This document shows positions 24,501-36,500 of a stretch of 64,000 nucleotides of DNA, one piece after another. Made by a program: the position numbers and the translations under genes. This stretch comes from Bombyx mori (Eukaryota; Arthropoda; Insecta; Lepidoptera; Bombycidae), in NCBI RefSeq assembly GCF_030269925.1, contig NC_085114.1:11426001-11490000 (forward strand). The letters run 5' to 3'. The notes under the pieces are model-generated. The model saw only the letters and a list, made by a program, of their open reading frames with translations, was not told where the DNA came from and did not search any database. Position 1 is the stretch's first letter. Each line of letters starts with the position of its first letter.

Positions 24501-27500
24501 GGATTTGGCCATTCCGATGCGTCGCCTTATTTCGGTTTCCGATCCACCTCTATTGGAAATAATCGAGCCGAGGTACACGAAAGTCTTGACGATGTCGTAT
24601 TGCCCAAGAATATTATTTTCGTTAAGGGTGCCGTATTTATCCACGATCATGATCTTTGTTTTGGACTGGTTGATCTTTAGTCCCATTTCCTCGCTAACTA
24701 TAACCAGACGTCGCAGCAGCTCCTCCATTTCCTCTTCTGATGACGCCACTAATGTGGTATCATCAGCGTATCGTAAGTTCGAGATCTTTACGCCCCCAAC
24801 TGTGACGCCACCATCCCACTCCTCTAGGGTTTTGCGCATTATGTATTCGCCATAGATGTTAAAAAGTATGGGCGAGACGATGCAACCCTGGCGCACTCCT
24901 TTCTCAAAACCATGTTCATAATGTATATAATATATGTATGTCCAAGTACTTATTAATTTACACTTTCAGATCGTAAATGAGAATGCAGTTCGTCAAGTGA
25001 AAGAAGAAGCTAAAATACAGACTGCCTGCGGTCACCATTCATACATAGTTGGTGCAGTATCTCGTTGGCAAACTAAGAAGAGAATATACATTGGTAAGTA
25101 ACATATTAATACAAAAGCTGCTGGAGAAATCTATTTTAATGAATCAGAGGGCTGTTTGTGTTCATATCTTATTATTTTTTGAGTCTGTTGAGACTGCAAG
25201 TAATTGCCTGACAATTTGACCCTTGACTTTTTTGTCATCTGCTCCTGTCTCTGTTGATATGAGTGACAGAAATTTCATACCGTTGGGTATACTATTGTCC
25301 ATAACATCAAGAATCAATTTAATTAATTATATTGGTGATTTTAACCATCAAGGATGAACCCAAAGTGGTCAATGTAATTATTTATTTATTAAATATATTA
25401 AATGAGAGACATCTTCCCTTCCCTATGGCCCATGGTTGAAGTATTAAGGGTAAAGACGCTCAACTTCCAGTATCTGCTCTCTCTCTCTCTCTCTCTCTCG
25501 GTAAATGGACTCGACAGTCTAGAATCATCATTTTAAAATTTTAATTGTGAAATAACACAAGTCACTTGTATACATAAATTAAACTCACGGGAATACATGT
25601 CGCCAAGAAGTATGTAAACACGGATATGTAACATTGTGTTTAAATTATATAAAGATAATGTAATCGTATTAATGTGTTCATTGTTGCAATTAATATTCTC
25701 GTTGTCATTGTTTCCTTCTGAAACGTTCGTGGCTTAATCCGGAAGACGTCTGTTTTCACGTAGTCATGCAATAATGTCTACGATCGTCTTGAATAAGGCT
25801 TTAATGATGTGCTCATATTGACCGTTTAAAATGCGTAACACACTAAATAATCTGAATAGATTACTATTAAAATGATATACGCAAATAAACACGGAACGTG
25901 AGTCTCACACATTCGACGTGTGATATTCTTATCACTAGCCTCATTCGGAAGTCACGGTCGATGCCTATATGAATTGCATTGTTTGTTTACTAAAAATAAA
26001 TACCTATTATATCACTTAGTATACCTGTTCTCTCTCTTGGACTGATAGAGATGTGATGATTTTGTTTTTAAAAGTCATCGTGGCCTAAAGGATAATACGT
26101 CCGATGCATTCGTATCTAGCGAGGCAACGGTGTTCGAATCCCGCAGGTGGGTACCAATTTTTCTAATGAAATACGTACTTAACAACTGTTCACGATTGAC
26201 TTCCACGGTGAAGGAATAACATCGTGTAATAAAAATCAAACCCGCAAAATTATAATTTGCGTAATTACTGGTGATAGGACCTCTTGGGAGTCCGCACGGG
26301 TAGGTACCACCGCCCCGCCTATTTCCACCGTGAAGCAGTAATGCGTTTCGGTTCGAAGGGTGGAGTAGCCGTTGTAACTATACTGAGATCTTAGAGTCTC
26401 ATTTACGTTGTAGATGTCTATGGGTTCCAGTAACCACTTAACACCAAGTGGGCTGTGAGCTCGTCCACCCATCTAAGCAATAAAAAAAAAAACTAACACA
26501 TGTGTGACTGAAGAAAATGATTTCATTATATTTCCTGTATATTTCACGAGTCCTGTGAGGAGACATAGTCTTGTAAATATATTGAAAGGGAGACAATTGT
26601 AAAGCATTCGAACATATTGGAATAGTAAAATGAGATTGAATAGTAAAATGTTCATTGCAACCACTAAGTCAGTTTGATTTCATTAAAAATATCCTCGAAA
26701 TAATTCCGTTCATCAGAAGTCAACCAGCTTACCTGTTTGTGCCGTAAACAGGTAAAAGTTTTTCTAGGGCAGGATTGGATCCTGAATATAGAAATATGTA
26801 TATTGTTTGAGAGAAACAAAACAAAAAAAATAATAATATTCGCCTTAAGTTTTGAGCCTTCAGCAGGTAAAAATCGTGGACTAATGTCCCTTCTGTTAAA
26901 TTGTCGCTATAACATTCACTAGATAATAGTTAATACAAAAAAAACCATTATTCAAATGGAATGTTTCTATATACGTAAAGAAATACGTTTTTTTTATCAG
27001 TAATGTGTATTAGTTAACTTTATCTTTTTAATTCACAGCCGTCTCGCGCAACGAGGTCGTTTTTGCTTTTTGCGTTTTAAAGCGTTTCTAATATTAACCC
27101 TTTTAGTGCTGAGCTTATTTTCACATTTTGCAGAAATTGTTAAAGGATTATTGAAAAAAAAAAAAAAAAGATACAGAACCCTAACTTTCAGTTATAAAAA
27201 ATACAAAAATCAGTGCCAAATTCACAGCAAATTAATTTTGAATGGTTATTTATAAATGTTTTTAACTTATTAAAAACGTTATATTATGTACATACGCGTG
27301 CTAACACAAGTTCGTACAGATCCATCCTTCATACCCGATCCTGTAGACCGAATGGTAAACAGTCGACGTCGCCCAAAACATGTCCTTACGTATCCTCCCG
27401 ATCCATCAACGGCGCTTTTAGGTACTACAAGCATCGTTCACCATCCTCGTCGAACCCGTCTATACGATAATAGCAACCTGAGATATTGATTTTTTGCTTT

Positions 27501-30500
27501 TGTCGAATCAATGTGTTTTTCATGACTTTTTTGTCGTAGTTTTAAGAGACCGTGATTACACTATCTCGCTTTTTTAACTATGAACGTTATTAGTATATTA
27601 CTAGTCGTACTCTCTCGCTTCGCTGGGTATTTAAAATTAACATTGTTATTTATTTCCATTATTATTAGGGAGTCCAACACTCGTATAAATATTAACCTAT
27701 CCATTAAGTATATGTATTTTCTACATGGATACCAAGTTTCAAGACACGCGGATGCATGGTTCGGTAGTTATAACGGAACATCCGTAAAAATCACTGTAGA
27801 TTTATAATTATGTAGTATAGATTAGTATAGAGTATAGATTATATGGCGAAGATAATCTATACAGTCTGTTTCATTTTCATAATATTATGTCTATTTGTTT
27901 TAGTTTCAGAATACATTCCTGGAGGTGAATTGCTGGGCTTGATAGAAAAGTATGGAAAGCTACCAGAGGAAATCGTGAAGATTTTCGTCGCCGAAATAGC
28001 TATTGCAATAGGTATGTTAATTTCAGTAGTTATATTAAACACTAGCGGCTCGCTCCGGCTCCGCTCGGGTTTTTAACAAAAATTTTAACGATATTTGACG
28101 TTGTTTTATTTTTTTTAATAAAATAACACTTATTGCGGAATAACTATAATAGTTTAGACATATGCTGTCCCGATACTTTTTGTAAATAATAATGTGTTCT
28201 ACAAATTCGTAGTGTTATTTTATTCTATCATCAATAGTTTTCGCAGAGCACGCGATGTAAAGAATATTTTTGGTAAATTTTTTACACCTTGTGTTACATT
28301 ATTGGAGTTTTAGTAAGGAACCCTAATTTAAAAAAAAAAAAAACCTATGACACTGGAATAGCGTACCTTCCAAACAGGGAAAAAAAATTTCAAATCGGTT
28401 CAGTAGTTTCGGAGCCTATTCAATACAAACAAACAAACAAATCTTTCCTCTTTATAATATTATTATATATTTATAATATTATATATTAAACATGAAACAC
28501 GAATTATTCGAGACGATTTCACGGGGCTTCCTACTCATTATGTCACTGACGCTTCATAGGTCAAATGTGTGTTAACATTTGACATTTATTAAAAAAAAAC
28601 ACTAAGTTGATTTTTTTAACAATAGCGTATTGTTCACACAGATTTTCTCCACAACGCCGGTGTGATATACCGCGATTTGAAGCCAGAAAACATTTTGTTG
28701 GATGCTGAATGTCACATTCAACTCATTGACTTTGGCCTCTCGAAGTGGCTGTCCATAGGATCGCGTACGACCACGCTCTGTGGTACACTCAACTATATGG
28801 GTGAGTACTGCGTCTCATTCGGTAACGGGAAATATTACTTTGTAGTACTGGATGGTACGGACATTTATGTCTAGTAATTTTTTTAGGTCTCGCTTCGCTT
28901 CGGAAACTGTATTTTATTATTGATTTCTCCACTATTTAATGGATGTTATTATACATATAAACCTTCCTCTTCAATCACTTGTATCTATTAAAAAAAACCG
29001 CATCAAAATCCGTTGCGTAGTTTTAAAGATTTAAGCATACGTAGGGATATAAGGACAGAGAAAGCGACTTCGTTTTATATTATGTAGTGATTGTGATGTG
29101 GAAAGTTCTTGCTAAATCGAGCAATAAATTTCGGTTCAACAATTAAAGTAAGGAAATACAAAAAAAAACCCAACTAAATTAGTAATTCTCCGTTACAGTG
29201 TGGAACTTGATACGTTCAAACTATAAAATGGCAAAGTGCATCGGTCGCTCCGTTTGCGTTTTCTCTATGGGAGTGTCGGGTGGGCAGTGACAGGACAAAC
29301 CTTTAGTGATTATGTCGATAGTGATAACAAGTGAACCGGGGCCGGGACACTGACGGCGGGAACATGAACGCTCGGACCATCGCGTTCGAACTGTCGATGG
29401 AGGGGAGGCAGGTGGACGAGGTCGTCGCCAGCATCTTCCACACGGTGCTGTTCCACCGCTCCAGCGGCAAGTTCACTTACAACAGCGAGGAGAGCTACTC
29501 GATCCGGACTGTCAGTTATATCGATGTGGACTGCGATTTTATCGACTTCACGTACGTGTGTTGCGAGTCTGAGTTGCTCGGGCGGAACGTGAAGCGCGAG
29601 ATCGCGGACTTCTCCGAGCTGCTGCGGACTGTGGACGGCACGTCGGCGCCCCCGCGCGGCTCCATCAGCCTCGAGTTCTTCCAGAAGCGTCGGGCGCGCT
29701 GGCCCTTCCAGCCAGAGTGCGTGCCGTGGGAGGTCTGGACGGTGTTCTGCGAGATAGCGGAAGCACGCAACGAGCACGACATGCACGCCAAGCACGAGAA
29801 CGTCGTCGAGATGCTGCAGGACAAGATCATGTACATCACCGAGATCATCAATCGTCACCAGTACGTACCCAAGATGCCGAGCCGGTCGGACGCGGATCTT
29901 ATATTCGATACGTCGTACCCGGACATCCAGCCGTATCTATTCAAGATACATTACAATTTGTCGGGAGCTCCGCAGACCACCGTCGGTAATACGGTCCGTA
30001 AGATATTGCGGGAAACTCTGTCGTTGTGATTTCAAAACTATAACCCATCTCTAATTTAAACAATGATGATATGATGATGTTTTAACACCAATAGCATACT
30101 TTGGTACACTTTAACAATTAAAGATGTTACGTACTTTTTAAAAATATTCATTCACTGTTCAATGCTGAATTCTATTAATCTGAAACTTAATTTGAAACAC
30201 CGAATTTAAAAAGGTATGTAAATTGCTACAAAAATTAGAGATACTTTTTTGTACGCTAGCTTTATTGTACTTAGAGCGCTAATTATATTTCTTAATTATT
30301 TTTTTTGTCAATTTTGATATTATCCGCTGACTGTTATTTTCTATTGTATTTGCGTTTTATTATTTGGACGCGCGAATGACATAAATTTAAATATGATTAA
30401 TAATTTTTTTATTCTGTGTTTTGTTTAGTGTTTAATTATATTTTAATATCAGAGTAAGTCCTCTGATGGCTGGTTAATGAGTCCATTCATTGTAACGAGT

Positions 30501-33500
30501 TGAGACTACGGTCTTATTTAGTTTTATGTCTTTATTTTATTAGGAACTAGACTAGCTAGAGTAATTTCGATTGTCAATGTTCTACAATGCAATTTGATTT
30601 TTAATATGTTTGTATTAATGTCGGTAGTAATTAGAGTGGATTTTATTTTTGTCAATGAGGAATTACGTTAGCAGTACATATCGCAAGGGAAGCATGAAGT
30701 CGCATCTAGTTTTCGGAAAGAATGATTTAATCTGAATCACGTAATATTTTTTTTCACTTTTCCTTGGGGTCTTGAACATACGTAAATATATAATAAAGCA
30801 CCATTTTTTCGGTTGCAAGTCATCCAATTTATTTATTTTTGCTTTTTGTATTAACGATTTTTAGTAGTCGCTAAACCTTTTTATTATTGGAAATAGTTTT
30901 AACAAAAGAAAAATGTAGTACATAAAGGGATTCAAATTGTGAACAACAAAAGAGAAAATGCAGTACATAAAGGGAATCTAAATGTTGAGTTGTCTGTGAT
31001 TATAGTTGAATTTCAATCACTAGCCTTAATATAGGTTAGTTGAAAATGATTGCTGTAACAACTGATGCTCTGATGAGCAGATTACAAGTTAAATTGTTCA
31101 AATTAAAAATTTCAAAGAAATCATGGCCATCTGGTATCTAATTTTGACATATAATGGAATATAATGGAAAAATTGCAACAGGTTCACAGTTTAGTTTCTG
31201 CACACGGTTGCTTGAGATATCTGTGTTTTTAGTTTGTTCACAAAGCAATTTTTTCTTGATATTTAACTCCTATTCACAATGTTCATGTTGAGAGGACGAG
31301 AGAAATATATTTTTACGATGCAGCTCTTTGAAGTGTGTTTTTTTAGTAGCGTTTCCAGTTTCTTTGTGTTTATATTAAGTGACATATGAACGACAATGAT
31401 GCATGTATGAACAAAAGGAATAATAGATTTTTTAAATGAAGATCAACCATGATTAGTTTTACTTTCAAACAATACGGTTTTTGTGTGTGTGTGTGTGTGT
31501 TTTGTCGGAAAACATTATCAGGTTTCTATTTTCACACTATTATATATAATTTTATTCTAAATTATTTTAATACAGGGAACGTAAAATCACTGAGATATGA
31601 ACAAGGTCGCAATTCATAACGTTTGTTTACTAAATAGTGACGTCACTAAATGGTGAACAAATCTAGAAAGTTTTCAATTTAAGCAATATTGAACGGAAAC
31701 TTGTTTGTTTAAGATATAAGTTTACGTTAGTTACAAATTCATTATAAAATTAATTGACTAACATATTCTTAATTTAAAATGTAAATATTATAAATTAACA
31801 GTTTGAAAGCTTTATCGGACTAACTAAAATAAATGTGATTTTAAATAATAACGTGTTAAATGTAAATAGAAAAAAAAACTAACATACGGTGGACGGAATG
31901 ATAATTTTAAGGTAATTTAGATTACAAAAACAACATTCTAATGATATTATATTTTTTTTACATTAAATTCTAAATTTTTATACGAAAATTGGTTGCACTA
32001 CCTGGAGGACTAATACACGAAACTCGTTTTGATTTGACTTAGTTCGTTTACTACGAATCTGTTTAGGAATTTAAAGTTAATTGTTAATTTTGGCTCAGTT
32101 ATATACATATATAGATTGTAAATTTTTTGGCATTGCACGATTTGTTGATCGATATAAGAAATGTGTAGTTTTGTTTGTCCGTATGCTCAGATAGATTTTC
32201 ATTGAGTTTTACTCGACCGAAGGGTCGAATAGGTGATTCTGCTAGTTTGCGGACAATATTATTAATGCGGGTCCATTGTAGTAGCCGTTGTAACTATACT
32301 TGAGACCTTAGAACTTATCAAGGTGGATGGCGAATTTACGTTATAGATGTCTGAGGGCTCCAGTAACCACTTAACACCAGGTGGGCTATGAGCTCGTCCA
32401 CCCATCTAAGCAATAAAAAAAAAAGTATTTCTAGTTTTTTATTTCAGACGGAGAGGTTTTATTATATGTTTCGTTTTTTTTTTTTTCTACCTATGCTGAT
32501 AGCCTTGAGAGGCTATTTCAGCTTCACCCTAACGTTTGTAGGTGAGCTCGCGGGGCTCAACCGGAGTGTTGCTAACACTGACCCTAACAGGAGCAGTGCT
32601 TCGCAGAATCTACCACCGGATCGGAAACGCGACCCACTGAGAAGATCCGGCGAGAAACTCAGTGGGCTAACTCTCTGCTTCGTAGGGAAACAATTATAGT
32701 GCAATTCGGTTTGCAATTTCACCTGTAGTCATTTTCAAATTACCTTTACAAACTGCTTTAAAAGCTCTGCCGTGGTAATCGCTTGGAAACGAAAAATAAA
32801 AAAAAAATGGTTTTCAGCAACCAATTTTCGTATGAAATTTTAGATCTTGAATTGCGAATTAAATCGTTTGCGTGTCTGAAGAATGAAAAATTATTTTTAT
32901 ATTTTTTGGTGTTTTCCTATATGTAGCGTTTGCTGACGATTGAGATGAATATTAAATTTGAAGCGCTTACGGTAATTTCACGTTCGAAATACGCTAGTAA
33001 AATAGTAGCTTGATTTTAATAATATGTATATATTTATTTATGAACCGAATGACATTCGTGATAAAGTCTCTTTTACGATGTTCGATTCGGATGTTTTTTT
33101 GCATTGGATAGCGTTAACTGAATAGTCTAAAATGGATTTTTAATATTATACTTACGGTAGAGCGTGTTAAATGATTGTTTAGTTCATTTTCTATTTCGCG
33201 ACGTCTTTGTTTATTATTATTAGTCTGTTTATTAGTCTCATGTCGTAATGTTGTTTACGTGTTCGTTTATTTAGTCTTTTATCGTATAATTAATTCATCT
33301 ACTATTTCAAGTCCCCTACCTCACTATGTGGCTAGATAGTAAGTTTGATTCCTGTTTCTTGAGCCCGCGCTCCATAAGGGTCGGTACGATTGACTTCATG
33401 AACGATACTTTGTACATTAATATCATCATAATCGGTTGCTCTTGGCAGAGCAGTCGTGGTCATGTGGAATTCTTGCTTATTAAAGCCTTGACTGATGTTT

Positions 33501-36500
33501 TCCACAGTTTGCGAACCGAGGCCCGGCGCACACACTCGTTAAGTGGGGTTAAGTTAAGTTAGTACATTAATATAACGACGGAAGAAAGCGAAATTTTCGT
33601 AACTTGAAAAATCCTAACTTCCATAAAACTGTTTCAAAAATTCCTAATTCGTATTTTATTTATAGCGATCGAGAGTTGAGAATTGGTATGTATTTATATA
33701 ATTTAAAGCCTATCTAAGTTTTTTGCATGTTACGATAATTCCGCTTTTTTCCGTCGATAATAACTATTTAACACCCACACAAAGTACAAACAAATCTATT
33801 CATTACACGAACGTTTGCCCGACGCGGGAATCGAACTTATAAGCTTTTGATTTCAGTCTTTTGCACAAGCACCATTCACATGTCCTCAAGGATGTATCAA
33901 ACTATTGTTCATGCAGTCTCGTCAAGCCTGCCGTTCCGTATGTAGCCGGCTTTAGGCGTATTTATTTTTTAAACTTTATATCAGATTGCCACCAAAGATA
34001 AGGCTGTAGGATAGAGAATTCGATACTGTTTCATATATTCATATTATGTCGTATTGTGTACGATCGAAACGAATATCTAAATACGTGAAAGTGAATGTTG
34101 TTTCTAAATTTTAACGAAGTTCTGGTGACGTGACAATATATTTTATTGTGTTGTATTAAAATTTGATGTTGAGCATCTTTTTAGTAGTGTTAGGTTTAAT
34201 GTATTATGTAGCGTCGCACACGATAAAGGCCTTATTCAAAATACGTTTGATATCATAATTCAGCTTGTAAAATAATGGCTGTTACGCATTAAGTCTATAT
34301 TATTATTATTATTATATTTTAAATGAAACTGAACGTATCTGTTGTGATGTAAAAGTTCAAAAAAATAAAAATTAAAAAAATATGTTAGTCTTGTGATAAT
34401 TATATATATAAGTGAATAAATGATGAAGTATTTTGTATTGTTTTATTTTGATTTGTTTGCTAATAGAAATTTAAAAATGACAACAATATCCGGTGTTTGG
34501 TATCCGTTTATTAGGCGTTGATGTTGCACTAGTTAATAATTATTCTGGTGATGAGCGCTCACTAGAAGCCCGCCCATATCGTCTTTTCGCATTAAAAGTG
34601 TAAAATTTCGAAAAATATTCGAAATTGAGTTAATATGCGGAATCATTTGGTATCATCAGTATTTTTCTCATAAATACTGTCAAAAGAGCGTTATTTAGTT
34701 TTAGTTTTTTTTTTAGTTTACTTACATTTTGACTACTATTAACAAAATTGATACATAATTTTATCTTACTTTAAAAGACAGATAATGTAACTGGTAAAAT
34801 ATAAAAAATTAATGATTAATATTAAAAATATCACGTGTTAAACCTTTAAAACACTCTCCTGTAAAATTAGTAAGTTTTGAGATTGTACAGTTTTAATGCG
34901 AGAAGACGATATGTATGTAGTTTCGTTGTGGCCTTAGCATTGCGGGTGTCCATGGATGATGGTGACTGCTTGCTGTTAAGTGGCCCGGAAGCTTGTTTGC
35001 CAACAAAGCTAAAATCAAGAAGAAGCTTAATTGCATTGAACTAATGACTTGGTAGGAGATACCTTCAGTAGATCATTAGTTAATAGAAATGACATAGTTT
35101 GTAAGGAATAAGTGATTTTCTCATTTGATAGTACATAGCAAATTTTAATTGGGTTTCATGTAGTATAGATTATCTATGCGACTATTTCGAATACACAGTT
35201 GTAAGTAAACAAGTCAGTTGCTTAAATAATTACCCTAAAAAAAGAAGAAGAAACTAATAAAAATATTATGTTTACTGGTGGTAGGACCTTGTGAGTCCGC
35301 GCGGGTAGGTACCACCACCCTGTCTATTTCTGCCGTGAAGCAGTAATGCGTTTCGGTTTGAACGGTGGGGCCGCCGTTGTAACTATACTGAGATCTTAGA
35401 TCAATAAAAAAAAAACATAAATTAGTTATAGATAGAACTCAAGCACTCAACAAAAATGTTTACGGGCGTGGGGATTAATATTTTTTTTATTTTGTGCGTT
35501 TAGTTACACAATAATTAAATGCCTTAACTTTAACAAAATATAAGCTTAGGAGCATCCCCTACAAGATGTGGCTAGTTGCCATACAAAAAAATATTTGTTT
35601 TAAAGTATCGCAGTTTTAGGGCCGTGATTTAAGACTTGATTCCAAATTTAATAAAAACATAGTTCGAATTCATTATGGAAATGTATTTTTATTTATTTAT
35701 CGTATCTCCCCCGGAGCTTTACATCTGAGGCTTTCGGTACGAGCTTTTCATTTTCATTGATTAATAACCAATCATTTTCTAAACTTCAAAGAGTCCTAGG
35801 ACATGTTAATTAGAATAAAAACAACCAACAACAAACAAATAACCTTAATTGTGAATTATTTAAATTACAAAGTCAAATCTAATGATTCTAGCAAATGCTG
35901 TAATATTATGTGGACAATTAATTTTGCATTATGTAATTTTCCTTTTTTCTACTGACGATTTTTTTTACTTGTGCTATGTAAAAATACCAAGATAAAACGA
36001 ATAAAATAATTTAGTTTTTTCGCCGGTTTTTCTCGGTTCTAAAAATATCACATTTAGAACCTGTTTTCCTTTAGTTAAAATAAATGAATTTCACTACATC
36101 GATCTGTCCAGTTTAGTAACCGAACAAAACCTTCACATTATTTTACAAAGAAAGACTAGCCATTTATAGTATTTTTTTAAGTCGTACACAATATGATTAA
36201 AAACACTGTTACGGGCTAATCTTGCATTTATTTAATTCATTTCACGAAACGAACTCGCATAAAGCTTTTGTATTATCTGAAACTGTACAATGCGAAATTA
36301 AACCGTAATGACGTTTATAATAACGCCATTTTAAGTGATGTGAAGTGATAGCAGGAAGACTTCGTGTGCTAAACGACACCAAGACGTCCTTCCATGGAAA
36401 GTAAATATGTTTAAACCTAATTATTTGATTAATTGCTTTTTGGTATGCTTGGAAGTGTATGCTAGTTGCGTAGAGCACAAGAAGTGTGATTGCTTAAAAC

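Noticed and set aside
24244..24855. 203-codon plus-strand frame
   Set aside because: It is the antisense shadow of the reverse-transcriptase fragment, which has clear catalytic motifs.
29310..29858. Minus-strand 182-codon frame
   Set aside because: Antisense shadow of GC-rich ATG101.
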